Source: Kitasatospora sp. NBC_01287 (lineage in GTDB: Bacteria > Actinomycetota > Actinomycetes > Streptomycetales > Streptomycetaceae). From it: a stretch of 64,000 nucleotides of DNA. Positions 53,845 through 63,170 of the stretch are shown piece after piece (the first letter of the stretch is position 1; each line of letters starts with the position of its first letter). The stretch lies in assembly GCF_026340565.1 (NCBI RefSeq), contig NZ_JAPEPB010000001.1, positions 4,564,501 through 4,628,500 on the forward strand. The letters run 5' to 3'. The position numbers were made by a program, and so were the translations under genes. The notes beneath the pieces are model-generated. The model saw nothing but the letters and a program-made list of their open reading frames with translations, ran no database searches and was not told the DNA's origin.

Positions 53845-55680
53845 GTGTCCACCACCAAGCAGCCGTCACCGGCCGCCGCGGCCGTGCGCCGGTCCGGGGT
53901 CCTTGCCCGGCTGCGCCCGTACGCCGCCGCCGGGACGGTCTGGTACCTGCGGCTGATCGCGCTGGTCAACCTGGTGGCGGTGGTGCTGACGCCGTTCCGC
54001 GACACGGTGCGCCACCACTCCGAGGGCCAGTACTTCACCACCTACCTGATGACGGCGGGCCTGGCCAGCGCGGTGCTGTCGATCTTCCTCGCGGTGGCGA
54101 TGCGCCGCCGCAAGCGGGCGGCCTGGATCTTCAACTTCGTGCTGGGCGGGTTCTTCTTCCTGCTCTACGTGCTCGCGCTCAGCATCCCGGGCACCGACCA
54201 CTACAGCGAGCACCCCTTCAACTACGTCTCCACCGTGCTGACCGGCCTGTTCATGCTCTGCCTGGTGGTCGGGCGCAAGGAGTTCACCTCCAAGGGCGAC
54301 CGGTCCAACCCGCTGACGGCGGTGGCCACCTTCGTCGGCGGGCTGGTGCTGGGCGGCGTGGTCGGGGCGGTCCTGGTCGGCTTCTTCAACCGGCTCTCCG
54401 GCGCGGACTTCGGCGACGAGTTCGGCTACGCGGTGGCCCGGATGGTCACGGTGACGCCCTCGGACCGGGTGCTGGACATGATCGACGTCCCCAACTGGTT
54501 GAACGCCTTCATCAACGCGATGGGCGCGGTGCTCTTCCTGCTGGTGCTCTACGTCGCCTTCCGCAGCCCGCGCGGCAAGGAACTGCTCAACCCCGCGGAC
54601 GAGGAGAAGCTGCGCGCCCTGCTGGAGAAGCAGGGCGAGCGGGACTCGCTGGGCTACTTCGCGCTGCGCCGGGACAAGGCGGTGATCTTCTCGCCGACCG
54701 GCAAGGCGGCGGTCACCTACCGGGTGATCGGCGGGGTCTCGCTGGCCTCGGGCGACCCGATCGGCGACCCGGAGGCCTGGCCGGGCGCGATCGACGCCTG
54801 GCTCGCCGAGGCCCGCGAGCACGCCTGGGCGCCGGCCGTGATGGGCGCCTCCGAGGAGGCCGGGGTGATCTACGCCCGGCACGGCCTGGACGCCCTGGAG
54901 CTGGGCGACGAGGCGATCGTCGAGCTGGACGAGTTCTCGCTGGACGGCCGGGCGATGCGGGTGGTCCGACAGGCCTACAACCGGGTCAAGCGGGCCGGCT
55001 ACACGGTGCGGGTGCGGCGGCACGAGGACATCCCCGAGGCCGAGATGGCCGAGCTGCTCGACAAGGCCGACCGCTGGCGCGACGGGCAGACCGAGCGCGG
55101 CTTCTCGATGGCGCTGGGCCGGCTCGGCGACCCGGCCGACGGGCGCTGCGTGATGCTGGAGTGCTACGACGGCCAGGGTGAGCCGCGGGCGCTGCTGAGC
55201 TTCGTGCCCTGGGGCCCCAACGGGCTCTCGCTCGACCTGATGCGCCGGGACCGGGAGACCGAGAACGGCCTGATCGAGTTCATGGTGATCGAGCTGCTGG
55301 AGAAGGGCGCCGGCGAGCTCGACCTGAAGCGGGTCTCGCTGAACTTCGCCATGTTCCGCTCGGTCTTCGAGCGCGGCTCGCGCCTGGGGGCCGGGCCGGT
55401 GCTGCGGCTGTGGCGCGCGGTGCTGGGCTTCTTCTCCCGCTGGTGGCAGATCGAGTCGCTGTACCGGGCCAACGCGAAGTACCGGCCGATCTGGGAGCCG
55501 CGCTACCTGCTCTTCGAGAAGAGCAGCGAGATCCCGCGGATCGGGATCGCCAGTGCTCGGGCCGAGGGCTTCATCACCGCACCGAGCCTCCCCTCGCTCT
55601 TCCGTCGCCGGCACACCCGGTCCGCCGCCACCGGCGCGGGCCCGGCGCTGCCCACGGCGGAAGGCGACGGGAAGGGGTGA
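53845..55680 (+). CDS. Phosphatidylglycerol lysyltransferase-like (DUF2156) membrane protein
   Basis: A 611-residue protein with about six membrane helices in the first ~230 residues and a C-terminal DUF2156 (MprF/LysX-like acyl-transfer) domain (YFALRRDKAVIFSPTGKAAVTYRV, SLDLMRRDRETENGLIEFMV). Such domains move lysine from Lys-tRNA onto phosphatidylglycerol, making the membrane less negative. Unlike many actinobacterial LysX proteins, no lysyl-tRNA synthetase domain is attached, so it would need a separate synthetase. GTG start. Confidence 0.85.
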   Translation: MSTTKQPSPAAAAVRRSGVLARLRPYAAAGTVWYLRLIALVNLVAVVLTPFRDTVRHHSEGQYFTTYLMTAGLASAVLSIFLAVAMRRRKRAAWIFNFVLGGFFFLLYVLALSIPGTDHYSEHPFNYVSTVLTGLFMLCLVVGRKEFTSKGDRSNPLTAVATFVGGLVLGGVVGAVLVGFFNRLSGADFGDEFGYAVARMVTVTPSDRVLDMIDVPNWLNAFINAMGAVLFLLVLYVAFRSPRGKELLNPADEEKLRALLEKQGERDSLGYFALRRDKAVIFSPTGKAAVTYRVIGGVSLASGDPIGDPEAWPGAIDAWLAEAREHAWAPAVMGASEEAGVIYARHGLDALELGDEAIVELDEFSLDGRAMRVVRQAYNRVKRAGYTVRVRRHEDIPEAEMAELLDKADRWRDGQTERGFSMALGRLGDPADGRCVMLECYDGQGEPRALLSFVPWGPNGLSLDLMRRDRETENGLIEFMVIELLEKGAGELDLKRVSLNFAMFRSVFERGSRLGAGPVLRLWRAVLGFFSRWWQIESLYRANAKYRPIWEPRYLLFEKSSEIPRIGIASARAEGFITAPSLPSLFRRRHTRSAATGAGPALPTAEGDGKG

Positions 55681-55703
55681 CCCTCCGCCGGGGGGCGGAG
55701 GGT
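55680..55703 (+). terminator. Hairpin terminator after the DUF2156 gene
   Basis: ACCCTCCGCC and GGCGGAGGGT form a 10-bp stem with a GGGG loop, starting at the last base of the stop codon. The rest of the gap to 55907 has no gene. Confidence 0.82.
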
Positions 55704-55907
55704 GCCCGACCGCATTTCGGCAGGTCCGTCCTCAGGGGAAGCTTTAGCGCGATGTGGTCCTCTCGGGGTCGGGGCCCTGAGATCCCCGAGATACCCCAGT
55801 GCGATATCCCACCTGAGGATGAGTCGAAAATGGGTATGAAGACCGAAGCGGAACCTGTTGCACTTACCTAGGCTGGAGCAAGAGGAAAACCGAGAAGAGA
55901 GGCAGTC

Positions 55908-56666
55908 GTGGACCAGAGGACCCACACGGGGGACGAGCGACAAGGGCGGGGGGCGCTGCTGCGCCGGGCCGTCGTCGCCGAGTGGGGAACATTGTTCGGC
56001 AGCGTCCGGGATCATGTGGTGCGCAAGAGGTTCGCATCCGTTCCGCTGGCGGTTGTCGCGACGTTCCTGATCCTCCTGTTCAGCATTGTTCAGCACCTGC
56101 CGGGCGGCGAGGCATTCGTCACCCGGATCGGCGTGGTCAAGGCCGCGCTGCCGCTCGACGTGTCGCTGCTGCGCACTCCGCTGTCGCTCTACGTGCCGGC
56201 GCTGGACCTGCCGGTCTGGGGGGCGCTGGCCCAGGTCCTGCTGGTCTTCGGGATCGCCGAGATCGTGCTGGGCCGCCGGACGACGCTGCTGATCGCCTAC
56301 GCCTGCACGCTGGCCGGCACGATCTACGCGCGGATCGGCGTGAGCCTGGGCCCCGACCACCTCTTCGGCTTCCCCGGCGCGGTCGCGCACATGCGCGACA
56401 CCGGCCCGTCGGCGGCCGTGGTGGCGCTGGCGATCTGCATCGCCTGGAAGACCAGGGCGTGGTTCACCGGGGCGGTCGTGCTGGGGGCCATGCTCGGCGA
56501 GGCCGTGGTGGTGCCGAACCTGGCCGGCCAGGAGCACATGGTGGCGATCGCCACCGCCGTGCTGATCGCCGCGACCGGCGAGGTCTTCGGCAGCTACTGG
56601 TCGCGGGTGCTCAGCGGGGTCCGCGCGGCCCGGCTGATCAGCACCGAGCGCCAGCGCACCGCGTAA
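55908..56666 (+). CDS. Rhomboid-like polytopic membrane protein, function unknown
   Basis: A 252-residue protein with about six membrane helices after a ~45-residue cytoplasmic leader. It has a weak rhomboid-like layout (LPVWGALAQVLLVFGIAEIVLG, then AVAHMRDTGPSAAVVAL), but no GxSG active-site serine, so protease activity is unlikely. GAGAGG precedes the GTG. No named family is assigned. Confidence 0.6.
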   Translation: MDQRTHTGDERQGRGALLRRAVVAEWGTLFGSVRDHVVRKRFASVPLAVVATFLILLFSIVQHLPGGEAFVTRIGVVKAALPLDVSLLRTPLSLYVPALDLPVWGALAQVLLVFGIAEIVLGRRTTLLIAYACTLAGTIYARIGVSLGPDHLFGFPGAVAHMRDTGPSAAVVALAICIAWKTRAWFTGAVVLGAMLGEAVVVPNLAGQEHMVAIATAVLIAATGEVFGSYWSRVLSGVRAARLISTERQRTA

Positions 56667-56698
56667 CCCGCCCCACCGGTCGAGCAGCCGCGCGGCGC

Positions 56699-59455
56699 TC
56701 AGCCGCGCGGCAGCGGCTGCTCGAACCAGACCACCTTGCCGACCGCCTTGCGGGCGGTGCCCCAGCGCTCGGCGAGCTTGCTCACCATGTTGAGGCCGCG
56801 CCCGTTCTCGTCCATCTCCTCGGCGGGCTCCAGCGAGGGCAGGTTGTGGTTGTCGTCGCTGACCTCGACCAGCAGCTTGTCCACCCGGATCAGCTGCAAC
56901 TGGACGTAGTCCCTGGCCACCCGGACCGCGTTGGTGACCAGCTCGCTGACCAGCAGCTCGGTGGTGTCGCTGAGCGCGGTCAGCTGCCAGGCGGCCAGCT
57001 GGTCGCGGACCAGCCGGCGGGCCCGGCGCACCTCGGCCTTGTCGACGGCCAGTGTCCAGGTGGCCACCTCGGTCTCGGCCACCCCGTCGAAGCGGGCCAC
57101 CAGCAGCGCCACGTCGTCCTTGCGGTCCTCCGAGTGCAGCCGGTCCAGCACCGTGTCGCAGGCCTCGTCGGGCGTCCGCTTGGGGTCGATCAGGTTCCCG
57201 CAGAGCGCCGCCAGGCCGGCTCCTATGTCACCGCCGCGCACCTCGACCAGGCCGTCGGTGCACATGACCAGCATCGAGCCGTCCACCACGTCGATCTTCT
57301 TGGCCACGAACGGCACCCCGCCCACCCCGATCGGGGCGCCGGCCGGGATCTCCAGCAGCTCCCCCGTGCCGTCCGGGTGCACCAGCACCGGCGGCACATG
57401 GCCGGCGCTGGCCAGCTCGCAGGTGCGGTTGATCGGGTCGTAGACCGCGTACAGGCAGGTGGCCAGGTGGTCGTCGCCGATCTTCTGGGCCAGGTTGTCC
57501 AGGTGGCGCAGCAGCTGGCCGGGCGGCAGGTCGAGCGCGGCCAGGGTCTGCATCGCGGTGCGGAAGCGGCCCATCGCGGCGGCCGAGTGCAGGCCGTGGC
57601 CCATCACGTCGCCGACCACCAGGGCCACCCGGCTGCCGGGCAGCTGGATCGCGTCGAACCAGTCGCCGCCGACCTCGGCCCGTCGGTCGCCGGGCAGGTA
57701 GCGGTGGGCGATCTGGACACCGGGGATCTGCGGCGGGCGGGTCGGGATCATCGAGCGCTGCAGGGTGGTGGCCATCTTGGACTCGGCCCGGTGCAGCCGG
57801 GCGTTGTCCAGCGAGAGGGCGGCCCGGGCGGCCAGCTCGCGCAGGGTGGCCGCGTCCGCCTCGTCGAACGGGGCGCGGTCGGGCAGCCGCAGCAGCTTGA
57901 GGATGCCGAGCACGGTGCCGCGGGCGGAGAGCGGCAGCACCAGCATCGAGCGGCCGGAGACCACCGGGACCAGGCTCGGGCCGCCGCCGAGCGCGGCGGC
58001 GTAGTCCACCGCGAGGTCCTCGCCGACGACCGGGACCAGCACCGGCTGGTTGCGCTGCAGCGCCATGCCCGGCGGAGTGCTGCGCGGCATGGCCAGCAGC
58101 GCGCCCTCGTCCAGCACGTGCGACCAGGTGCCGGAGGACTCGTGGTAGCTGCGGGCCACCCGGCGCAGCATGGTGTCGTCGTCCGGCTGCTCGTCGGGCA
58201 GCTCGGCGTCCGAGATCAGCCGGTCCAGCAGGTCGACGCAGGCGAAGTCGGCCACCCGGGGGACCAGCACCTGGCAGAGCTCGCGGGCGGTGGTGTCCAG
58301 GTCGAGCGTGGTGCCGACCTTGCCGCCGACCTCGTTGAGCAGGGCCAGTTGCTCGCCGGCCTGGCCGTTGGTCAGCAGCGGGGTCAGCTGGTCGACCGTC
58401 AGCCGGGGGCGGTCGCCGGGCGCCGGGGCGGGCAGGGTGGACGTGGCGGGTTGGGCGGGGCAGAGCGGTGTGCCGGGTTGCTGATCGGTCGTCAGGGGTG
58501 CTCCCTCGGTCGGGTCGGTGCCCGGGGCGGCCGGGCGCGGGGCCGGGAAGAGGGCGGGGGCGGGGGCGGTGGCCGTGCCGCGCGGCTCCGGGCGCACCGC
58601 GGGGCGCGGCTCGGGGACCACCCGCAGACCGAGCTGGCCGCCGGCCGCGGCGGAGCGCTGCTGCGCGGTCGGGTAGCGGCGGCCGAGCCCGGCGGCCAGC
58701 TGCGCCACGCCGGCGGAGAGCGGCTCGTAGGGGACCACCGGCAGCCGGGTGCCGGCGTCCACCCAGAGCGCGGGGGCCCCGGCGGCGGCGATCCGGCGCA
58801 GCATCACCCGCAGCCGGGCCGCGCCGATCCGGGGCAGCAGCGGGGCGAGCGCACCCGCCCCGCCGGGCGCGGTGGGGCCCAGCGCGGCGGAGATCCGGTG
58901 GAAGTCGCCCTGGCCGCCCTCGGCCGCCGCGTACGGCAGCAGCCGGCGGCCGATCGCGATCCGCGGGCCGCGGGCGCGCAGCGGGCGGGCGTCGGCGGCC
59001 AGCGCCAGCAGGCTGCGGCCGTCCGGCTCGACCAGCGGGTAGGCCCACCAGAGCACCGAGCGGGAGCGCTCCTCGCGGTCGGTGGCCGGCATCAGCCCGG
59101 CCCAGGCACCGGTGCGGGTCAGGTCGTCCAGGGTGTCGAAGGCGTCGCAGCGGCGCCCGGCGGCCATCGGCGCCTCGGCGAGCGAGCGCGGCTCCACGGC
59201 GGGCAGCAGCCCGCTGGCGGTGCGGCCCTGGACCACCTCGGTGCGGTGGCCGAAGAGCTCCTCCGCGCCGCGGTTCCACAGCGCGATCCGGCCGTCCGGG
59301 TCGATCAGCACGGCCGCCAGCCGCACCATCGCCACCACGCCCGAGGGCTGTTCGGTGGGCTCGGCCTCGACCGTCGGCGCTGCCGCCACGACCGAGCCGA
59401 GGGCGCGGGGCTGCTCCGCCGAGGTGTCCGATGTTGAGTTCGGGTCGTCCGCCAT
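56699..59455 (-). CDS. PAS-GAF-SpoIIE phosphatase-HATPase regulator
   Basis: A 918-residue multidomain protein. A PAS-like domain (~40-110, LIDPDGRIALWNRGAEELFGHR) and a long variable region lead to a GAF domain (~370-530), a SpoIIE/PP2C domain (~560-770, with GGDWFDAIQL, VGDVMGHG, CTDGLVE and DDVALLVARF) and a C-terminal RsbW-like HATPase (~785-915, SELVTNAVRVARD, DENGRGLNMVSKLA). This plan joins a phosphatase and an anti-sigma-type kinase in one chain, typical of Streptomyces stress regulators. No anti-anti-sigma or sigma gene is nearby. Confidence 0.9.
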   Translation of the reverse strand: MADDPNSTSDTSAEQPRALGSVVAAAPTVEAEPTEQPSGVVAMVRLAAVLIDPDGRIALWNRGAEELFGHRTEVVQGRTASGLLPAVEPRSLAEAPMAAGRRCDAFDTLDDLTRTGAWAGLMPATDREERSRSVLWWAYPLVEPDGRSLLALAADARPLRARGPRIAIGRRLLPYAAAEGGQGDFHRISAALGPTAPGGAGALAPLLPRIGAARLRVMLRRIAAAGAPALWVDAGTRLPVVPYEPLSAGVAQLAAGLGRRYPTAQQRSAAAGGQLGLRVVPEPRPAVRPEPRGTATAPAPALFPAPRPAAPGTDPTEGAPLTTDQQPGTPLCPAQPATSTLPAPAPGDRPRLTVDQLTPLLTNGQAGEQLALLNEVGGKVGTTLDLDTTARELCQVLVPRVADFACVDLLDRLISDAELPDEQPDDDTMLRRVARSYHESSGTWSHVLDEGALLAMPRSTPPGMALQRNQPVLVPVVGEDLAVDYAAALGGGPSLVPVVSGRSMLVLPLSARGTVLGILKLLRLPDRAPFDEADAATLRELAARAALSLDNARLHRAESKMATTLQRSMIPTRPPQIPGVQIAHRYLPGDRRAEVGGDWFDAIQLPGSRVALVVGDVMGHGLHSAAAMGRFRTAMQTLAALDLPPGQLLRHLDNLAQKIGDDHLATCLYAVYDPINRTCELASAGHVPPVLVHPDGTGELLEIPAGAPIGVGGVPFVAKKIDVVDGSMLVMCTDGLVEVRGGDIGAGLAALCGNLIDPKRTPDEACDTVLDRLHSEDRKDDVALLVARFDGVAETEVATWTLAVDKAEVRRARRLVRDQLAAWQLTALSDTTELLVSELVTNAVRVARDYVQLQLIRVDKLLVEVSDDNHNLPSLEPAEEMDENGRGLNMVSKLAERWGTARKAVGKVVWFEQPLPRG

Positions 59456-59712
59456 GGGATCCGTCTCGCTCCCGCCTGTCCGGCCGCTGCTGGGCCCCTG
59501 TGCCGTCTCCAGCGAAGCACGGACCGGGCCCGGGTCGGTACCGAAACCGCCAGATTCGTCAGTATCAGTTGCGTGTCACCCAGCGTGCGCCCTGTCGCAC
59601 GCCCTGTCCATGAGTTCGGTGGCCGGATTTCGCCGCCCCCGCTCGTCCGCCCGGCGCGGCCACCGGGCCCGGGTAGGCTCGACGGCGCGGTGGGACGGGA
59701 GGGACGGACCAG

Positions 59713-61059
59713 ATGGAAGAGCGAGGCGAGCAGGTGACCGCGATGAGTCCGGTCCGCTGGGCGGACCCGGAGCGGCAGCGGCTGGAGGAGCGGGTCGCGG
59801 CCACCGAACTGGCCTGGCTGACCCTGGAGGTCGACGTCGAGACCCTGCGGGTCGAGATCGACAACTTCGCGCTGATCCACCACGAGCGGCTGGGGCCGCT
59901 CTACGCCCGGATCGATGAGCTGGAGGCGCTGGTCGCCGAGGCGGTGGCGGTGCGCACCGGCAGCCCCGAGGACCTGCGCCGGGCGGCGGACGCGCGCCGC
60001 CTGGTGGACGAACTGCCGGACCTGGACGCGCTCTTCGACAGCGTGCGGCAGGCCGAGCAACGGGCTGCCGGGGCTGCTGATGCCGGTGCCGCGGGTGCCG
60101 CGGGTGCGGGTGGGACCGGTGGGAGCGACGACCCGGCGGGCCCCGCCGAGCCGCCGCGGCGGGTGCGGCCCGGCAAGGAGGCCCAGCGGCTCTACCGCGA
60201 ACTGGCCCGCCGGGCCCACCCCGACCTCTCCACCGACCCGGCCGACCAGCAGCGCCGCTCGGCCTTCATCGCCCGGGCCAACGAGGCCTACGCGCGCGGT
60301 GACGCGGCGGCGCTGACCGCGCTGAGCGAGGAGTGGTCCACCGCGCCGGAGTCGGCCCCCGACCTCACCGCGCCCGACCGCGGTGCCTGGCTGTCGCAGC
60401 GCCTCGACTGGCTGGGCGCGCGGATCGCCGAGCTGGCCACCGAGCAGGTCCGGTTGGAGTCCACCGCGATGGGCTCGCTGCTGGCCATGGCGCCGGGCGA
60501 CCCGGACCAGCTGCTGGCCGAGCTGGCCGAGCAGCTGCTCGCCAAGGCCGCCGACCAGCAGGCCGAACTGGCCCGGCTGCTGGCCCAGCCGGCGCCCGCC
60601 GATCCGGCGCCCGCCGATCCGGCGCCCGCCGATCCGGTGCCCGCTGGTTCGGTGCCCGCTGGTTCGGCGGACAGTTCAGTGGACAATGAGGCACCGACGC
60701 CGACACCCGTACAGGAGAGCCCGAGCATGTTCCAGCAGATCCCCACCGTCCAGGTCGAGACGATCCCCGCCGACGCGGTGCTGGTCGACGTGCGCGAGCA
60801 GGACGAGTGGGACGCGGGCCACGCCGAAGGCGCGCTGCACATCCCGATCGGCGACTTCATCGCCCGGCTCGGCGAGGTGCCCGGCGACGTCCCGCTGTAC
60901 GTGGTCTGCCGGGTCGGCGGCCGCTCCGCGCAGGTGGTGCAGTACCTGGTGGGCCAGCAGGAGCGGGAGGCCTACAACGTGGACGGCGGCATGTTCGCCT
61001 GGGCCCAGGCCGGCCGGCCGATGGTGAGCGGCCGGGGCGAAGCGGCATACGTGCTGTAG
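59713..61059 (+). CDS. J-domain-like / rhodanese fusion protein
   Basis: A 448-residue open frame. Residues ~25-110 are helical/coiled coil. A J-domain-like part at ~150-190 has the HPD motif (His169) in ELARRAHPDLSTDPADQQRR. A long Gln/Glu/Ala region and a 5-residue repeat linker (APADP/VPAGS, ~294-318) lead into a rhodanese domain (339-448) with Cys399 (VVCRVGGRSAQ). In many streptomycetes these are separate genes. The internal ATG (60727) keeps its own AGGAG, so the rhodanese may also be made alone. Confidence 0.7.
   Translation: MEERGEQVTAMSPVRWADPERQRLEERVAATELAWLTLEVDVETLRVEIDNFALIHHERLGPLYARIDELEALVAEAVAVRTGSPEDLRRAADARRLVDELPDLDALFDSVRQAEQRAAGAADAGAAGAAGAGGTGGSDDPAGPAEPPRRVRPGKEAQRLYRELARRAHPDLSTDPADQQRRSAFIARANEAYARGDAAALTALSEEWSTAPESAPDLTAPDRGAWLSQRLDWLGARIAELATEQVRLESTAMGSLLAMAPGDPDQLLAELAEQLLAKAADQQAELARLLAQPAPADPAPADPAPADPVPAGSVPAGSADSSVDNEAPTPTPVQESPSMFQQIPTVQVETIPADAVLVDVREQDEWDAGHAEGALHIPIGDFIARLGEVPGDVPLYVVCRVGGRSAQVVQYLVGQQEREAYNVDGGMFAWAQAGRPMVSGRGEAAYVL
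60592..60666. repeat. 15-bp minisatellite in the J-domain/rhodanese linker
   Basis: Five head-to-tail 15-bp units: GCGCCCGCCGATCCG three times exactly, then GTGCCCGCTGGTTCG twice exactly, encoding APADP x3 and VPAGS x2. Confidence 0.9.
60727..61059 (+). CDS. Rhodanese domain, probable internal start
   Basis: A 110-residue single-domain rhodanese if started at ATG 60727 (MFQQIPTVQVETIPADAVLVDVRE), the usual length for such proteins. AGGAG at 60713-60717 gives a nine-base spacing, a good site. Catalytic Cys is at position 61 of this form. It shares frame and end with the longer fusion. Confidence 0.6.
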   Translation: MFQQIPTVQVETIPADAVLVDVREQDEWDAGHAEGALHIPIGDFIARLGEVPGDVPLYVVCRVGGRSAQVVQYLVGQQEREAYNVDGGMFAWAQAGRPMVSGRGEAAYVL

Positions 61060-61109
61060 CGCCTGGGGGCTGGCAGAGCGGGCCGGAGGGGCAGGAGGGG
61101 AGCGACCGG

Positions 61110-61760
61110 ATGGCGGCGGACGAGGACGGGTCCGGCGACCCGGTGCCCGGACGCGCCTGGTCGCGCCCCGCGCAGGTGGTGCTGGTGGCCGCGGGGACGG
61201 CGCTGGTGACCAGCACCGCGGTCTTCCTCGGCCTGGTCTTCCTGAGCGTGGCGCCGTCCAACTCGCTCTCGCAGCGGTACCAGGGGCAGGTCGACGGGCT
61301 GGTCTACCCCGAGTTCGAGCAGAACTGGAAGCTCTTCGCGCCCGATCCGCTGCAGCAGAACATCAGCGTCGACGCCCGGCTGCGCAGCGCCGCGGGCGAC
61401 GGCGCCTGGATCGGTCTGACCGCCCAGGACATCGCCGCGATCCGCGGCAACCCGGTGCCCAGCCACGTGGACCAGAACCTGCTGCGCCGGGCCTGGGACT
61501 TCTACGACAGCACGCACGGCTCGGACGAGAGCCCGATCGGCCAGCGCGGCGCGCTGGCCCAGGAGTACCTCAAGCGGATCGCGCTGCAGCGGCTCGGTCC
61601 GACCCTGGACGGCGCCCCGGTGACCGGCGTCGAGCTGCGCGCGGTGACCACGGCGGTGGCGCCGCCGCCGTGGAGCACCCAGCGCTGGTCGACCGCGCCG
61701 CAGTACCGGGAGCTGCCCTGGTGGCCGGTGAGCGTGGCGGACTACCGGGGGCTGTCGTGA
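61110..61760 (+). CDS. DUF5819 family protein
   Basis: A 216-residue protein with one N-terminal membrane segment (~22-45) and an outer DUF5819 domain (YPEFEQNWKLFAPDPLQQNISVDARLR, then a long helix ending PWWPVSVADYR). AGGAGGGGAG precedes the ATG. It is always found next to an HTTM gene; here they overlap by four bases (GTGA), so they likely work together. Function is unknown. Confidence 0.85.
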   Translation: MAADEDGSGDPVPGRAWSRPAQVVLVAAGTALVTSTAVFLGLVFLSVAPSNSLSQRYQGQVDGLVYPEFEQNWKLFAPDPLQQNISVDARLRSAAGDGAWIGLTAQDIAAIRGNPVPSHVDQNLLRRAWDFYDSTHGSDESPIGQRGALAQEYLKRIALQRLGPTLDGAPVTGVELRAVTTAVAPPPWSTQRWSTAPQYRELPWWPVSVADYRGLS

Positions 61761-63160
61761 CCGGGCAGCCGGAGACCGGGCAGCCCGAGACGGGGCGGCC
61801 GGAGGCAGAGTGGCCCGGGACGGCGCTGCCCGGGACGGCGCGGCCTGAGCCGGAACGGGAAGTCGAGGGGCGCCCGGCCGGCATCCCGCGGCAGAGCGGT
61901 CCCTCGCGCCAGGAGTCGGCGTCCGTCCCGCAGCCCCCGCCACTGCCGCCGCGCCCCGCCCCGCGCCCGGGCGGGGGCCTGGGCGCGGAGCTGCGCCGGA
62001 CCGTGCTGGCCGGCTGCACCGCCTTCGCCGCCCGGCCGCTGGCCCGCCACCAGGCGGCCGTGGTGCGGGTCGGCTTCGCGCTGGTCTTCACCCTGCAGCT
62101 GCTGCGCGAGTGGCCCAACCGCCGGGTGCTGTACGGCGACCGCTCGCCGTGGAGCCAGGGGCTGGCCCGCGACCTGCTCGGCGAGACGCACGCCTTCACC
62201 GTGCTGGTCTGGCGGGACGAGGGCTGGTGGTTCGAGGGCTGCTACCTGCTGGCGATCCTGGCCGGGGTGCTGATGCTGCTCGGCTGGCGGACCAGGTTCA
62301 GCTCGGTGCTCTTCCTGGTGGCCGTGCTCTCGGTGCAGAACCGCGACATCCTGGTCGGCGACGGCGGCGACAACATCGTCCACCTGATGGCGATCTACCT
62401 GGCCTTCACCCGGTGCTCCGAGGTCTGGTCGCTGGACGCCCGGCGGCGGGCCAGGGGTGGTGGCGACGGCCGGCCGCGGATCGACGCGGTCGGGGTGCTG
62501 CTCTGGGCGCTCTGCGGCGCGCTGCTGACGGCGGCCCAGCTGACCGGCCACCTGACCTGGCGGGGTGCCGGCTGGCCCTACGTCGGCTGGTCGGTGCTGT
62601 TCTGGCTTCTCTGGGCGGTCGCGGCGCTGTGGTGGCTGCTCGGGCGCCGGTGGCCCGACGGCGAGGTGCGCGCGGTGCTGGACGCGCTGGCCACCATGCT
62701 GCACCACTGCGCGATGACGGTGATCGCGGCGCAGGTGGTGCTGGTCTACTCGACGGCCGGCTGGTACAAGGTGCAGGGCTCGCGGTGGCAGGACGGCAGT
62801 GCCCTCTACTACCCGCTGCACCTGGACTACTTCACCCCCTGGCCGGGGCTGTCCGCGCTGCTCGGCGGGAGCGCGGTGCTGGTCTTCCTGTTCTCGTACG
62901 GCACCGTGCTGGTGCAGGTCGCCTTCCCGTTCACGTTGGTCAACCGGCGGGTGAAGAACGTGCTGCTGGCCGTGATGATCACCGAGCACCTGGCGATCGC
63001 GGTGCTGCTCGGCCTGCCGATCTTCTCGTTGGCGATGGTCGCGGCGGACGCGGTCTTCCTGCCCACCGGGGCGCTGCTCCGGGTCGCCGGATGGCTCCGC
63101 CCGGTCCGCCCGGTCCGCCCGGTCCGCTCGGCCGCTGGTCGGCGGCGGGTGGCGCCCTAG
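61757..63160 (+). CDS. HTTM domain membrane protein
   Basis: A 467-residue protein. An N-terminal ~75-residue leader contains 15-bp repeats coding for TGQPE-type units (61760-61804), then the HTTM domain with about ten membrane helices (HQAAVVRVGFALVFTLQLL, GDRSPWS, MTVIAAQVVLVYSTAGWYKV). HTTM is related to vitamin K-dependent carboxylases; substrate unknown. 9-bp repeats (TCCGCCCGG, 63096-63122) lie near the 3' end. It overlaps the DUF5819 stop. Confidence 0.85.
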   Translation: MTGQPETGQPETGRPEAEWPGTALPGTARPEPEREVEGRPAGIPRQSGPSRQESASVPQPPPLPPRPAPRPGGGLGAELRRTVLAGCTAFAARPLARHQAAVVRVGFALVFTLQLLREWPNRRVLYGDRSPWSQGLARDLLGETHAFTVLVWRDEGWWFEGCYLLAILAGVLMLLGWRTRFSSVLFLVAVLSVQNRDILVGDGGDNIVHLMAIYLAFTRCSEVWSLDARRRARGGGDGRPRIDAVGVLLWALCGALLTAAQLTGHLTWRGAGWPYVGWSVLFWLLWAVAALWWLLGRRWPDGEVRAVLDALATMLHHCAMTVIAAQVVLVYSTAGWYKVQGSRWQDGSALYYPLHLDYFTPWPGLSALLGGSAVLVFLFSYGTVLVQVAFPFTLVNRRVKNVLLAVMITEHLAIAVLLGLPIFSLAMVAADAVFLPTGALLRVAGWLRPVRPVRPVRSAAGRRRVAP

Positions 63161-63170
63161 ACTGTCCGGT

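Noticed and set aside
55908..56666. Second rhomboid protease
   Set aside because: The topology is similar but no active-site GxSG serine or matching histidine was found.
55982..59437. 1,151-codon plus-strand frame opposite the PAS-GAF-SpoIIE gene
   Set aside because: Composition is Gly/Arg/Gln/His-rich without motifs, and the opposite strand has complete phosphatase and ATPase motifs.
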